This document shows positions 33,379-42,575 of a DNA stretch of 64,000 nucleotides, piece after piece; the first letter of the stretch is position 1, and every line of letters begins with the position of its first letter. Source of the stretch: Thermoanaerobacteraceae bacterium (GTDB taxonomy: Bacteria; Bacillota; JADQBR01); the NCBI GenBank assembly GCA_017656305.1, contig JACDOG010000012.1, forward strand, positions 1-64,000, read 5' to 3'. The notes under the pieces were generated by a model, which saw only the letters and a program-made list of their open reading frames with translations, was not told the DNA's origin and did no database searches. Position numbers and translations under genes: made by a program.

Positions 33379-33419
33379 CTGCCGTGGGGTCGCGGCCACC
33401 GGTAAGGTGCCCATGGCAG
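33379..33419 (+). promoter_or_regulatory. hairpin between rpmJ and rpsM
   Basis: CTGCCGTGGG (33379-33388) pairs with CCCATGGCAG (33410-33419), and CACC/GGTG (33397-33400 with 33406-33409) stacks on it with a bulge on the 5' side only. No T run follows. A leader element of the alpha operon genes is possible. Confidence 0.45.
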
Positions 33420-33453
33420 GTTGAATAATCTAAACTGGAGGTGTAAAGAACTG

Positions 33454-33828
33454 ATGGCAAGGATTGCAGGTGTCGACTTACCGCGTGACAAGCGGGTTGA
33501 GATAGGATTAACCTATATTTATGGCATTGGGCGCTCTACAGCAAATAAAATCCTGGCCACCGCAGGGATAGACCCTGATACTAGAGTCAAGGATTTAACA
33601 GAAGAAGAAGTTACCAAGTTGCGTGATATTATTGGTAAGAATTATACTGTTGAGGGAGATTTACGGAGAGAGGTTTCCCTTAACATTAAGAGACTGATGG
33701 AAATCGGCTGTTACAGAGGTTTGCGTCACCGCAGGGGCCTGCCTGTGAGAGGGCAGCGTACCAAGACTAACGCGCGTACTCGCAAAGGCGTTAAGAAGAC
33801 AGTAGGCGTAAGGAGAAAGAAGAAATAG
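33454..33828 (+). CDS. rpsM: 30S ribosomal protein S13
   Basis: A 124-residue S13 starting [20 protein letters not shown] with the helix-two-turn-helix [14 protein letters not shown] and the basic tail. ATG 33454 follows GGAGGTG by 10 bases; the longer frame from 33421 starts before it. Confidence 0.97.
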   Translation: MARIAGVDLPRDKRVEIGLTYIYGIGRSTANKILATAGIDPDTRVKDLTEEEVTKLRDIIGKNYTVEGDLRREVSLNIKRLMEIGCYRGLRHRRGLPVRGQRTKTNARTRKGVKKTVGVRRKKK

Positions 33829-33846
33829 GAAGGGGGAGTAAAATAT

Positions 33847-34242
33847 ATGGCTAAAGGTAAACGCGGTACTCGGACTAGAAAACGTGAACGTAAGAATGTG
33901 GAGAGAGGAATTGCTCATATTAAGTCCACTTTTAATAATACGCTCATTACTATTACCGATAAAGCAGGAAATGCCATTTCCTGGGCCAGCGCGGGCACAG
34001 TAGGCTTTAAGGGTTCCAGGAAGAGTACTCCTTTTGCTGCGCAAATGGCGGCTGAGGCTGCAGCCAAAGAAGCCATGGAACACGGCATGAAGGAAGTTGA
34101 ATGCTACGTGAAAGGACCTGGAGCCGGTAGGGAAGCAGCTATTCGGTCGCTTCAGGCAGCGGGATTGGAAGTCAGTATGATTAAGGATGTTACTCCGATT
34201 CCTCACAATGGCTGCCGACCACCAAAACGCAGAAGAGTTTAG
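33847..34242 (+). CDS. rpsK: 30S ribosomal protein S11
   Basis: A 131-residue S11 of the platform with [15 protein letters not shown] and the end [27 protein letters not shown] precedes the ATG. Confidence 0.98.
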   Translation: MAKGKRGTRTRKRERKNVERGIAHIKSTFNNTLITITDKAGNAISWASAGTVGFKGSRKSTPFAAQMAAEAAAKEAMEHGMKEVECYVKGPGAGREAAIRSLQAAGLEVSMIKDVTPIPHNGCRPPKRRRV

Positions 34243-34256
34243 GAGGTGTAGTTTAG

Positions 34257-34883
34257 ATGGCAAGATATACAAAATCCGTATGCAGATTATGCCGGAGAGA
34301 GGGTATTAAATTATATCTTAAAAGTGACCGGTGTTATTCTGATAAATGTGCTATTGACCGGCGCCCGTATGCACCGGGACAGCACGGACAGCAAAGAAAG
34401 AAGATGTCCGAATATGGTTTGCAGCTGCGTGAGAAGCAGAAAGCACGCCGTATTTATGGTGTGATGGAAAAACAATTCCGTAATTACTTCAAGGAAGCTG
34501 AACGTCAAAAGGGAATTACCGGTGAAAACCTGCTGAGACTCTTGGAAAGACGTCTGGATAATGTAGTTTACCGTTTGGGTTTTGCCGGTTCCCGTGCAGA
34601 AGCAAGACAACTAGTGCGTCACGGTCACTTTAAGGTGAACGGTAGAAAGGTAAACATCCCGTCTTATTTGGTTCGCGTCGGGGATGAAATTAGTGTTAGG
34701 GATAAAAGTAAGAGTTCGCCAAAGTTTAAAGAAATTGCCGAGGCAGCGGCTCATAAGACACCTCCAGCCTGGCTGGAAGCAGACGTAGAAAACTTTACCG
34801 GAAGAGTTGTAGCTCTACCTGAGAGAGAAGATATAGATGTACCCATTGAAGAACACTTGATTGTAGAGCTTTACTCCAGGTAA
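34257..34883 (+). CDS. rpsD: 30S ribosomal protein S4, zinc type
   Basis: A 208-residue S4 with an N-terminal zinc site (C9, C12, C26, C31) and an S4 RNA-binding domain from about residue 98. AGGAGGTG precedes the ATG. S4 is a known repressor in alpha operons; no S4 leader could be defined here. Confidence 0.97.
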   Translation: MARYTKSVCRLCRREGIKLYLKSDRCYSDKCAIDRRPYAPGQHGQQRKKMSEYGLQLREKQKARRIYGVMEKQFRNYFKEAERQKGITGENLLRLLERRLDNVVYRLGFAGSRAEARQLVRHGHFKVNGRKVNIPSYLVRVGDEISVRDKSKSSPKFKEIAEAAAHKTPPAWLEADVENFTGRVVALPEREDIDVPIEEHLIVELYSR

Positions 34884-34930
34884 AGTGTGAGACGGGTTCG
34901 TTACTTCCAGCGAAGGAGGGTAATGATTGT

Positions 34931-35875
34931 ATGTTGGAAATAGAAAAGCCCAAAATTGAATGTGTGGAAATGAGTGAAAAAAACGATTATGGGAAGTTCG
35001 TCATAGAACCCTTGGAAAGAGGCTACGGAATTACCCTGGGGAACTCCTTGCGCCGTATTTTGCTCTCTTCGTTGCCCGGGGCAGCGGTTACCTCTATAAA
35101 AATTGACGGTGTGCTCCATGAGTTTTCTACTATCCCCGGTGTTCAGGAAGACACCACTGACATTATTCTCAATTTGAAGTCTCTGGCAGTGAAACTGCAT
35201 ACTGATGAAGAAAAGGTGGTCCGCATCGAAAAAGAGGAAGAAGGGCCCGTAACAGCAGGCGACATTATTACCGACGATGAAGTGGAGATACTTAACCCGG
35301 ACCTGCATATTGCCACTCTGAACAGCGGCAGGTTAAGCATGGAAATTACGCTGGCCAAGGGCCGGGGTTACCGGCCGGCAGAAAAGAACAAGCGCGAGGA
35401 CGATCCCATTGGTGTTATTCCCGTAGACTCTATTTTTAACCCGGTGAAAAAGGTTAACTACAAAGTGGAAGATACCCGTGTGGGCCAGGTTACTGATTAT
35501 GACAAACTTACGTTAGAAGTTTGGACAGACGGCAGCATTGCTCCCGACGAGGCTATTAGTTCTTCTGCACGTATTCTCAGCGACCATCTCCAGCTCTTTG
35601 TAGGGCTGACCGAAAACATTAGCGATGAAGTTACAATGGTGGAAAAAGAAGAAGAACAGAAAGATAAAATCTTGGAAATGACTATTGAAGAACTGGACCT
35701 TTCAGTTCGTTCCTACAACTGCCTGAAGCGTGCGGGTATCAATACCGTTGAAGACTTGATACAACGTACGGAAGAAGATATGATGAAGGTGCGTAACCTC
35801 GGTAAAAAGTCCCTGGAAGAGGTTAAGAACAAGTTGGCTGAGTTAGGCCTTTCCTTAAGAAAAGAAGATGAGTAA
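34931..35875 (+). CDS. rpoA: DNA-directed RNA polymerase subunit alpha
   Basis: A 314-residue alpha subunit. The N-terminal dimer domain has [20 protein letters not shown]; after a charged linker the C-terminal domain begins near residue 245 ([20 protein letters not shown]) and binds UP elements and activators. GAAGGAGGG precedes ATG 34931. Confidence 0.98.
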   Translation: MLEIEKPKIECVEMSEKNDYGKFVIEPLERGYGITLGNSLRRILLSSLPGAAVTSIKIDGVLHEFSTIPGVQEDTTDIILNLKSLAVKLHTDEEKVVRIEKEEEGPVTAGDIITDDEVEILNPDLHIATLNSGRLSMEITLAKGRGYRPAEKNKREDDPIGVIPVDSIFNPVKKVNYKVEDTRVGQVTDYDKLTLEVWTDGSIAPDEAISSSARILSDHLQLFVGLTENISDEVTMVEKEEEQKDKILEMTIEELDLSVRSYNCLKRAGINTVEDLIQRTEEDMMKVRNLGKKSLEEVKNKLAELGLSLRKEDE

Positions 35876-35892
35876 AGGAGGTAGGAGAAGCC

Positions 35893-36231
35893 ATGGGTTA
35901 TCGTAAACTGAGTCGCACTAGCAGTCACCGGAAGGCAATGCTTCGCAATATTGTTACCTCTTTGCTGAGAGAAGAACAAATTGAGACTACTGAGGCAAAA
36001 GCTAAAGAATTAAGACGTGTGGCGGACAAAATGATTACGCTGGGGAAACGTGGTGACCTTCATGCGCGGAGGCAGGCGTTGGGCTATATCAGAGATGAGG
36101 ACGTAGTAACCAAGCTGTTTGAGGATATTGCAAAACGGTACGAGGATCGTCAAGGAGGTTATACCCGGATTATCAAGCTGGGAAACCGTCGCGGTGATGG
36201 TGCCATGATGGTTCGGGTGGAACTGGTTTAA
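35893..36231 (+). CDS. rplQ: 50S ribosomal protein L17
   Basis: A 112-residue L17 starting [27 protein letters not shown] precedes the ATG. Last gene of the ribosomal supercluster before a terminator. Confidence 0.98.
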   Translation: MGYRKLSRTSSHRKAMLRNIVTSLLREEQIETTEAKAKELRRVADKMITLGKRGDLHARRQALGYIRDEDVVTKLFEDIAKRYEDRQGGYTRIIKLGNRRGDGAMMVRVELV

Positions 36232-36264
36232 CGCAGACAGCATTAAATTTGATTGCGTATCGGG

Positions 36265-36318
36265 GTCAGGAGTTTGTACTCGGTTTGTTTCAAACCAGTA
36301 ATCCTGACTTCTATTTTT
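36265..36318 (+). terminator. terminator of the ribosomal supercluster
   Basis: GTCAGGA (36265-36271) pairs with TCCTGAC (36302-36308) and GGTTTG with CAAACC inside; TTCTATTTTT follows. Another imperfect hairpin (CTTAACCAC/GTGGTTTAAG) lies at about 36338-36360 before ecfA1. Confidence 0.7.
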
Positions 36319-36413
36319 ACTCCGGCGCTATGGGGCGCTTAACCACAGCGTGGTTTAAGTTCCGCAGGACATGATGCGCTGTAACCGTATAATCCTAGTA
36401 GTGGGTGTGTTGC

Positions 36414-37238
36414 ATGATCGAGATCAGAGACCTCTGGCATAAATACCGGCGTGGAGATGACGAAATTACCGCCCTGCGAGGTGTAAACCTGACTGTTAAC
36501 CAGGGGGAATTTGTAGTTGTTTTGGGGCACAACGGGTCAGGGAAGTCTACCTTGGCAAAACATTTGAATGCTCTGTTGCTGCCTACCAGCGGCAGCGTCT
36601 ATATAAACGGTATGGATACAAAAGAGGAAAGGTACCTGTGGGAGATTCGCCAGCAGGCCGGCATGGTATTTCAAAACCCTGATAATCAGCTGGTAGCTAC
36701 AGTGGTGGAAGAGGATGTGGCATTTGGTCCGGAAAATCTAGGTCTGCCGCCGGAGCAAATTAGAGAGCGGGTGCGGGAAGCCCTGGCACTGGTAGGGATG
36801 AGTGATTACCGCTATTACGCACCGCATCTTTTATCCGGTGGGCAGAAACAAAGGGTTGCCATTGCCGGTATCATTGCCATGCGCCCCTCCATTCTCATTT
36901 TGGACGAGCCTACAGCCATGCTGGACCCGCAGGGGCGTAAAGAGGTTATGGACACCGTTAAAAGGCTCAACCGTGAGGAAGGACTTACCGTAGTGCATAT
37001 CACGCATTTTATGGAGGAAGCGGCCATTGCTGACCGGGTAGTGGTAATGGAACAAGGGAAAATAGTCATGGATGGTACTCCACGGCAAGTATTTTCTCAG
37101 GGGGAAACCCTGAAAAAACTGCGTCTGGATGTCCCGCAGGTGGTCCAGCTGGCACAGGCGTTGCGCGCTGAGGGATTGGCAGTGCCCGAAAATATTTTGA
37201 CGGTGGAGCAAATGCTGCAGTGGGTAGAACAACAGTAA
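36414..37238 (+). CDS. ecfA1: ECF transporter ATPase A1
   Basis: A 274-residue ABC ATPase of the energy-coupling factor module. It has Walker A GHNGSGKST, signature LLSGGQKQR, Walker B ILILDEPTAMLD and a switch His (VVHITHF). ATG 36414 is used; GTG 36405 is possible and the ribosome site is weak. With ecfA2 and ecfT it drives vitamin or metal uptake through S-components encoded elsewhere. Confidence 0.93.
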   Translation: MIEIRDLWHKYRRGDDEITALRGVNLTVNQGEFVVVLGHNGSGKSTLAKHLNALLLPTSGSVYINGMDTKEERYLWEIRQQAGMVFQNPDNQLVATVVEEDVAFGPENLGLPPEQIRERVREALALVGMSDYRYYAPHLLSGGQKQRVAIAGIIAMRPSILILDEPTAMLDPQGRKEVMDTVKRLNREEGLTVVHITHFMEEAAIADRVVVMEQGKIVMDGTPRQVFSQGETLKKLRLDVPQVVQLAQALRAEGLAVPENILTVEQMLQWVEQQ

Positions 37239-37283
37239 GCACGATGCCGGTTATTCGGACGCTATAAAGAATGGTGGATGACT

Positions 37284-38147
37284 ATGGCTTTAGTGTTAGA
37301 CCAGGTAAGTTACACCTATAAACCTAATACACCGTATGCTCACCAGGCTTTGGAGGACGTTTCCCTGAAAATCGAGACGGGGCAGTTTGTAGCCATTATC
37401 GGGGCCACTGGTTCGGGCAAATCCACCCTGGTGCAGCATTTAAACGGGTTGCTCAAACCTACCAGGGGCCAGGTATTGCTCGACGGGAAAAATATCCATG
37501 CTAAAGAGAACCTGCAAATGGCGCGCCGGAAAGTGGGACTAGTCTTTCAATACCCTGAACACCAGCTTTTTGAAGAAACGGTGTACAAAGATGTAGCTTT
37601 TGGTCCGGCTAATGCCGGCTGCTCGGAAAGGGAAATTGAGTCACGAGTGAAAAATGCTCTGGAACTGGTGGGGCTGGATTATGCCGCCTTAAAAGATAGG
37701 TCCCCTTTTGAATTGAGCGGTGGCCAGATGAGGCGCGTGGCTATCGCAGGCGTGTTGGCTATGCAGCCGGAAATATTGGTCCTTGACGAGCCAACCGCCG
37801 GGTTGGATCCCCGGGGAAGGGAAGAAATCCTGTACCAGGTGTCACGGCTGCATAAACGTGGGCTAACTATAGTCCTGGTATCCCACAGTATGGAGGATGT
37901 GGCCAATCTGGCAGAAAAAGTTTTTGTCATGCACCGGTCAAAACTGGTCATGTCAGGTACGCCGCGAGAGATTTTTGCACAGGGGAATAAATTGAAACAG
38001 CTGGGGTTGGATGTGCCGCAGGTAAACCAGCTAATGGTTGGTTTGGCTCGGAAAGGAAAACCGGTAAGGACCGATATCATTTCGGTAGCCGAGGCAAAGG
38101 AAGAACTCATCAAACTATTAAGGGGTAAGGAAGCCAATGCTCAATGA
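37284..38147 (+). CDS. ecfA2: ECF transporter ATPase A2
   Basis: A 287-residue partner ATPase: Walker A GATGSGKST, signature ELSGGQMRR, Walker B ILVLDEPTAGLD. ATG 37284 has GGTGG six bases before; ATG 37278 is an alternative. The last 11 bases overlap ecfT. Confidence 0.92.
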   Translation: MALVLDQVSYTYKPNTPYAHQALEDVSLKIETGQFVAIIGATGSGKSTLVQHLNGLLKPTRGQVLLDGKNIHAKENLQMARRKVGLVFQYPEHQLFEETVYKDVAFGPANAGCSEREIESRVKNALELVGLDYAALKDRSPFELSGGQMRRVAIAGVLAMQPEILVLDEPTAGLDPRGREEILYQVSRLHKRGLTIVLVSHSMEDVANLAEKVFVMHRSKLVMSGTPREIFAQGNKLKQLGLDVPQVNQLMVGLARKGKPVRTDIISVAEAKEELIKLLRGKEANAQ

Positions 38148-38937
38148 CATTACGATTGGCCAGTACGTGCCGGGTAATTCAGTCATACACCGGCTGGATC
38201 CACGTACCAAGTTAATTGCAATTATACCGTATGTAATAGCCTTATTCTCCGTTAATGACTGGCAGGGTTTCCTGTTGATGTCAGCTGTCACCCTGATGGT
38301 GGTATTGCTGACTAAATTACCGGTTGCTTATGTGCTGCGGGGGCTTAAACCTATAATAATCGTGGTCGTTATTACCGTTCCCCTGCATTTATTCCTAACG
38401 CCGGGCGAGACCCTTGTCATGGCTGGACCTCTCGCGGTCACCCGGGAAGGGGTGTCCAAGGCAGTATTCATTTCCTTACGTTTGATATACCTGGTATTGA
38501 TTACTTCACTGCTGACGCTGACCACTTCACCCATCCGTCTTACTGATGGTTTGGAGAACCTCCTGAAGCCTGCCGGTAAAATTGGTGTACCGGCTCATGA
38601 ACTGGCCATGATGATGACCATAGCCCTGCGCTTTATACCTACCTTTTTGGATGAGATGGAAAAAATAATGAAAGCGCAGAAGGCACGGGGGGCAGACTTT
38701 GAAAGCGGCAGCCTCATCCAGCGGAGCAAAAACCTGGTACCTCTGCTGGTGCCGCTGTTTATCAGCGCCTTTCGCCGGGCTGATGACCTGGCCATGGCTA
38801 TGGAGGCACGGTGCTACCGCGGTGGTGCCTACCGGACAAAAATGGTTCAATTGAAGCTTCAGGCCCGGGACGGCATTGCGTTGGCTGCCATGTTTTCTGT
38901 CATGCTGGTATCTTTGGCTTTTCGCTGGTGGAGCTGA
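38137..38937 (+). CDS. ecfT: ECF transporter transmembrane subunit T
   Basis: A 266-residue membrane scaffold with about five to six spans and the coupling helices holding ARG-type motifs (QKARGADF and EARCYRGG) that contact the ATPases. No S-component gene lies beside it, so this is a shared (group II) module. It overlaps ecfA2. Confidence 0.93.
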   Translation: MLNDITIGQYVPGNSVIHRLDPRTKLIAIIPYVIALFSVNDWQGFLLMSAVTLMVVLLTKLPVAYVLRGLKPIIIVVVITVPLHLFLTPGETLVMAGPLAVTREGVSKAVFISLRLIYLVLITSLLTLTTSPIRLTDGLENLLKPAGKIGVPAHELAMMMTIALRFIPTFLDEMEKIMKAQKARGADFESGSLIQRSKNLVPLLVPLFISAFRRADDLAMAMEARCYRGGAYRTKMVQLKLQARDGIALAAMFSVMLVSLAFRWWS

Positions 38938-38947
38938 GGTGGTATCC

Positions 38948-39691
38948 ATGCAAAAAATAAAGCTGGTTGTCCAGTATGATGGTACGGAATTCAACGGCTG
39001 GCAAATACAGAGCAAACAATCCCAGAGCCGTACGGTACAGTACGAACTGGAACGGGCGCTGAAGGCCCTGACCGGTGAGGCAATAAGAGTGGAAGCGGCG
39101 GGTAGAACGGATGCCGGCGTTCATGCCCGGGGACAGGTGGTTTCTTTTGCTACTACCAGTTTGGTGCCGGTAGACCGCTACCCGGTTGCCCTGAACAGTC
39201 TGCTGCCCGAAGATATTGTGGTGGTATCCTCAGAAGCGGTGGATGAAGGGTTTCACGCCCGGTACTGGGCGAAAAAGAAAACCTATGTTTACAGGATTAT
39301 CAATAGGCCTTTTCCTGATGTGTTCTGGCGGCGCTATGCATACCATATCCGCAGCCCGCTGGATGTTGCCCGCATGCAGGAGGCTGCTTGTCATTTTGAG
39401 GGAGAACACGATTTTCGATCGTTCTGCGCCAGCGGCAGCAGCGTGAAAAATTACGTTCGGCGGGTGGAAGAATGTATGGTACAGCGGCAGGGTGACTTGA
39501 TAGCCTTAAGTATTACCGGCGACGGTTTCTTGTATAACATGGTACGCATCATAGCCGGCACCTTGATCGAGGTTGGTTTGGGAAAAAGAAGTGCCGCCGA
39601 AATACCGGAGATAATCGAAGCAAGGGACCGTAAGACGGCGGGACATACCGCTCCTGCCCACGGGCTGACCCTGGAGAAGGTGATTTATTAG
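38948..39691 (+). CDS. truA: tRNA pseudouridine(38-40) synthase
   Basis: A 247-residue enzyme that modifies U38-40 in the tRNA anticodon arm. The catalytic Asp55 is in AGRTDAGVHA. ATG 38948 fits the family start KIKLVVQYDGTEFNGWQ, and the frame opening at 38876 overlaps ecfT without a ribosome site. GAGGTGG precedes it. The order ecfA1-ecfA2-ecfT-truA-rplM-rpsI is common in Firmicutes. Confidence 0.96.
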   Translation: MQKIKLVVQYDGTEFNGWQIQSKQSQSRTVQYELERALKALTGEAIRVEAAGRTDAGVHARGQVVSFATTSLVPVDRYPVALNSLLPEDIVVVSSEAVDEGFHARYWAKKKTYVYRIINRPFPDVFWRRYAYHIRSPLDVARMQEAACHFEGEHDFRSFCASGSSVKNYVRRVEECMVQRQGDLIALSITGDGFLYNMVRIIAGTLIEVGLGKRSAAEIPEIIEARDRKTAGHTAPAHGLTLEKVIY

Positions 39692-39774
39692 AATACAGAA
39701 GTTAGAAGACAGAATTTAGAATTGTTAAGTTAGGTTTTGTTGCTCTGAACTCTAACTCCTATATTCTGAATTCC
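39691..39774 (+). repeat. dispersed intergenic hairpin repeat, copy A
   Basis: GAATACAGAAGTTAGAAGAC and following bases are mirrored by an imperfect inverted copy ending ATATTCTGAATTCC. It shares the 15-mer AGAAGACAGAATTTA (39704-39718) with copy F. Confidence 0.7.
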
Positions 39775-39783
39775 AGCATGTGC

Positions 39784-39818
39784 TTGACATTGACAGGCTG
39801 ATACAGTAAAATTATACA
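39784..39818 (+). promoter_or_regulatory. two overlapping promoters for rplM-rpsI
   Basis: TTGACATTGACA holds two -35 boxes six bases apart (39784-39789 and 39790-39795). TAAAATTATACA holds two -10 boxes also six bases apart (39807-39812 and 39813-39818). Each pair has a 17-base spacer. Confidence 0.65.
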
Positions 39819-39890
39819 AGTGAGTTTGTGTCTAACATCCCTACATCCTTTTGAGCCCCGTAGGTTGATAGGGTTATGATACTCATTCAG
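39818..39890 (+). ncRNA. putative L13 leader RNA
   Basis: Downstream of the promoters TGAGT (39821-39825) pairs with ACTCA (39881-39885) and CCCTA (39839-39843) with TAGGG (39869-39873). An alternative CCTAC/GTAGG pairing exists inside. A structured leader is known upstream of rplM in Firmicutes; the match here is by position and pairing only. Confidence 0.5.
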
Positions 39891-39930
39891 TGAGCAGTTG
39901 GAAGAATGAAGCAGTTAGGAGGGAAACAGG

Positions 39931-40365
39931 ATGTCTACTTATATGGCCAAGCCAAACGAAGTAGAAAGAAAATGGTATGTAGTGGACGCTACTGGCAAAA
40001 CTCTGGGTAGACTGGCTAGTGAAGTAGCAAAAGTTTTGCGTGGCAAACATAAGCCGACATTTACCCCGCATGTGGATGTTGGTGATTTTGTAATTGTGAT
40101 AAATGCGGAGAAAGTTAAGCTGACTGGGAAGAAGCTGCAGCAGAAGAAGTACTACAGACATACGGGTTATCCGGGTGGTTTGAAAACCATAGACTATGAC
40201 ACCCTTTTACAGGAGAACCCTGAAAAAGCAGTGCAGTTGGCAGTGAAAGGCATGTTGCCGCATACAAGGTTGGGACGTAAAATGCTGAAGAAACTTAAAG
40301 TTTACCGTGGAGCAGAACATCCGCATCAAGCGCAGAAGCCTGAAGTTTGGGACGTGCAAGCTTAA
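39931..40365 (+). CDS. rplM: 50S ribosomal protein L13
   Basis: A 144-residue L13, an early assembly protein. The core [20 protein letters not shown] and [13 protein letters not shown] are typical. AGGAGGG lies seven bases before ATG 39931. Forms an operon with rpsI. Confidence 0.98.
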   Translation: MSTYMAKPNEVERKWYVVDATGKTLGRLASEVAKVLRGKHKPTFTPHVDVGDFVIVINAEKVKLTGKKLQQKKYYRHTGYPGGLKTIDYDTLLQENPEKAVQLAVKGMLPHTRLGRKMLKKLKVYRGAEHPHQAQKPEVWDVQA

Positions 40366-40384
40366 TTAAGGAAGGGAGGATATT

Positions 40385-40780
40385 ATGGCTGAGCAGGTAC
40401 AGTATTACGGAACAGGACGCCGTAAGAATGCCGTGGCCCGTGTGCGGCTGGTTCCTGGTGACGGCAAGGTTATCATAAATAAAAGACCGATGGAGGAGTA
40501 TTTTGGTAAAAAGACTCTGGAGATGATTATCAAAGAGCCTCTGGAACTGACAGATACCCTGGGTCGTTTTGACGTGCTGGCCAATGTCCATGGCGGCGGT
40601 ACTTCCGGTCAAGCGGGTGCTATCAGAATGGGTATTGCCAGAGCTTTAGTGGAAGCAGATAAAGAGTTAAGGCCGGTATTGAAGCGTGCCGGCATGCTGA
40701 CGCGCGACCCGAGAATGAAGGAAAGAAGAAAGTACGGTTTAAAGAAAGCACGGAAGGCTCCTCAGTTTTCCAAGAGATAA
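40385..40780 (+). CDS. rpsI: 30S ribosomal protein S9
   Basis: A 131-residue S9 whose C-terminal tail ends [12 protein letters not shown] and reaches P-site t[19 protein letters not shown] is the family start. GGAAGGGAGG precedes the ATG. Confidence 0.98.
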   Translation: MAEQVQYYGTGRRKNAVARVRLVPGDGKVIINKRPMEEYFGKKTLEMIIKEPLELTDTLGRFDVLANVHGGGTSGQAGAIRMGIARALVEADKELRPVLKRAGMLTRDPRMKERRKYGLKKARKAPQFSKR

Positions 40781-40796
40781 AGAGAGTGTGTCAACC

Positions 40797-40823
40797 AAGC
40801 AGCGGTTTACCGCTGCTTTTATT
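40797..40823 (+). terminator. terminator after rpsI
   Basis: AAGCAGCGG (40797-40805) pairs with CCGCTGCTT (40810-40818), followed by TTTTATT. Confidence 0.85.
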
Positions 40824-40964
40824 ATGTCCTCAAAATAATGGAGTTTAGATTTTGCATTGATGCTCCATGCCGGGGATTTTTCCAGCGGATATTATTATTT
40901 AGTGCTAAAACATACCTGCCTGCATAAAAGTAATAGAGAAATTTAATGGTTGGGAGGAATTGGT

Positions 40965-41720
40965 GTGGGCAGAGTATGGTTTGGAGTATACCGTCTCAGG
41001 TTAAAAACTTTGACAAGTATTATTGTCCTGTCGGCATTTATATATATGGCTTATGCTTATGCCATGGGCAAAATAGCCACGGAAACCATTTCTGCCATGT
41101 CCTGGGTAGTGTCCAACAGGATCATTGTGGTGGATGCCGGGCACGGGGGACCGGACGGAGGAGCAGTTGGCCCGGGGGGAACGCTGGAAAAAGACCTAAA
41201 CCTGGCGGTGGCAAAGAAGCTGGCCTTATTGCTCAGCCAAGCAGGAGTGGCGGTAGTAATGACCAGGGATACGGATACCGATTTATCAACTCCGGGCAAA
41301 TCTTTGCGGGAGCGAAAGAAAGAAGATATGAAGAAACGTGCGCAGCTGGCAGTGGAAAGTAAAGCGGATATTTATGTTTCCATCCAGGCTAACAGCTTTG
41401 GCAGCAGGTGGACCGGTGCCCAGACTTTCTATAGAACGTCGTCGACAAGAGGGGAAAAACTGGCTAAAGCTATCCAGAGTGAATTCCGGCGGGTACTGAA
41501 AAACACCAGGAGAAAAGCTAAACCCCTGCCGGAGGAAGATTCTTATTTACTGCGAACACTGGATATACCCGTTGTCATAGTGGAAACAGGATTTATTTCC
41601 AATCCCCGGGAGGAAAAACTGTTAAATGACCCTGCATACCAGCAGAAACTTGCCTGGTGTATTTATGCGGGAATTGTCAAATATTTCGCCACGGAGGAAG
41701 GAATGGAAACAATTCATTAG
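40965..41720 (+). CDS. cwlD: N-acetylmuramoyl-L-alanine amidase, CwlD type, with an altered zinc site
   Basis: A 251-residue amidase_3 protein. An N-terminal membrane anchor (about residues 17-40) is followed by the catalytic domain. Ligands H60 (DAGHGGPDGG) and E75 are present and the catalytic E207 (VETGFISNP) is kept. The third zinc ligand, His in the usual SIHxN motif, is Gln141 here (VSIQANSF). CwlD makes muramic delta-lactam in the spore cortex, so the gene suggests a spore former. GTG 40965 follows GGGAGG; the start at 40950 lies before it. Activity is uncertain. Confidence 0.88.
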   Translation: MGRVWFGVYRLRLKTLTSIIVLSAFIYMAYAYAMGKIATETISAMSWVVSNRIIVVDAGHGGPDGGAVGPGGTLEKDLNLAVAKKLALLLSQAGVAVVMTRDTDTDLSTPGKSLRERKKEDMKKRAQLAVESKADIYVSIQANSFGSRWTGAQTFYRTSSTRGEKLAKAIQSEFRRVLKNTRRKAKPLPEEDSYLLRTLDIPVVIVETGFISNPREEKLLNDPAYQQKLAWCIYAGIVKYFATEEGMETIH

Positions 41721-41750
41721 AAGGCAGAAGCCGGGAGTCAGAATTTGACT
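41719..41750 (+). repeat. dispersed intergenic repeat, copy B (one arm)
   Basis: AGAAGGCAGAAG and GAGTCAGAATTTGA resemble the left arm of the other copies; no clear right arm is seen. It begins at the cwlD stop codon. Confidence 0.5.
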
Positions 41751-41824
41751 AATATTTTCTTATTGCCAAATGCAGGTTTATTTCCTGGTTTTAAAGAATT
41801 GTGTAAACTGAGGTGATGAAAGTC

Positions 41825-42295
41825 ATGTACTACTGCGAACTGCCGGCTCCATGGGGTCGGGTAGCACTGATGGCCTCTGAACGAGGCATGACCGCAGTGC
41901 GGCTGGAGAAAGTAGCGGCTGCAAAGCATGAAGGAATATATCCCCGATGGTTGCAGGAAAGCCAGCTTACCTTAAGGCGGTTTCTGGAAGGAGCGCCGGT
42001 GACTTTAGACGACATCCCTATCGACTGGGAAACTGTTGGTGGAACGGATTTCCAGCGTCGGGTTTGGCAGGCGTGCCGGTTGATACCGTACGGGGAAACC
42101 CGGACATATTCCTGGCTGGCGCAGACTATCCGGTGCCCAAAAGGAATGCAGGCGGTGGGACAAGCCCTGGGACGGAATCCCGTCGCTCTGCTGGTTCCCT
42201 GCCATCGGGTGGTTGCTAAAAACGGCCTGGGAGGTTTTACCGGTGGGCTGGAGATAAAAGAAAAATTACTGCAGTTGGAAAGAAGAGGACAATAA
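41825..42295 (+). CDS. ogt: methylated-DNA--[protein]-cysteine methyltransferase
   Basis: A 156-residue suicide repair protein that takes methyl groups from O6-methylguanine. The acceptor is C126 in VPCHRVV; the helix-turn-helix region with IPYGETRTYSWLAQ fits. ATG 41825 is about eight bases after GAGGTGAT, which covers the in-frame GTG 41813 and ATG 41816. The N-terminal domain is short, as in single-domain Ogt. Confidence 0.93.
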   Translation: MYYCELPAPWGRVALMASERGMTAVRLEKVAAAKHEGIYPRWLQESQLTLRRFLEGAPVTLDDIPIDWETVGGTDFQRRVWQACRLIPYGETRTYSWLAQTIRCPKGMQAVGQALGRNPVALLVPCHRVVAKNGLGGFTGGLEIKEKLLQLERRGQ

Positions 42296-42575
42296 GCAAG
42301 TACAAGCAATTGTCTGATTTTTTTGCATCCCCCCTTTACCGGTTACTTTGGTTCATTACCTCAGGCCATTACTTTAGCCCGTATTTCCAGTTTTCGACAC
42401 AAAATTCCTAATCTACATGGTCATTCATGGAGTTTTAGACTGTTAAAGATCTGCTTATGCTTGTTTTTAGGAGGCAGCATAATGCATATAAATTTGGAAA
42501 CAATAAAATGTTATAGAAGGAAAGAAATATTGTCTCTGTATAAAGTAAAAGATTATATAAAGGGAGGGAACCAGA

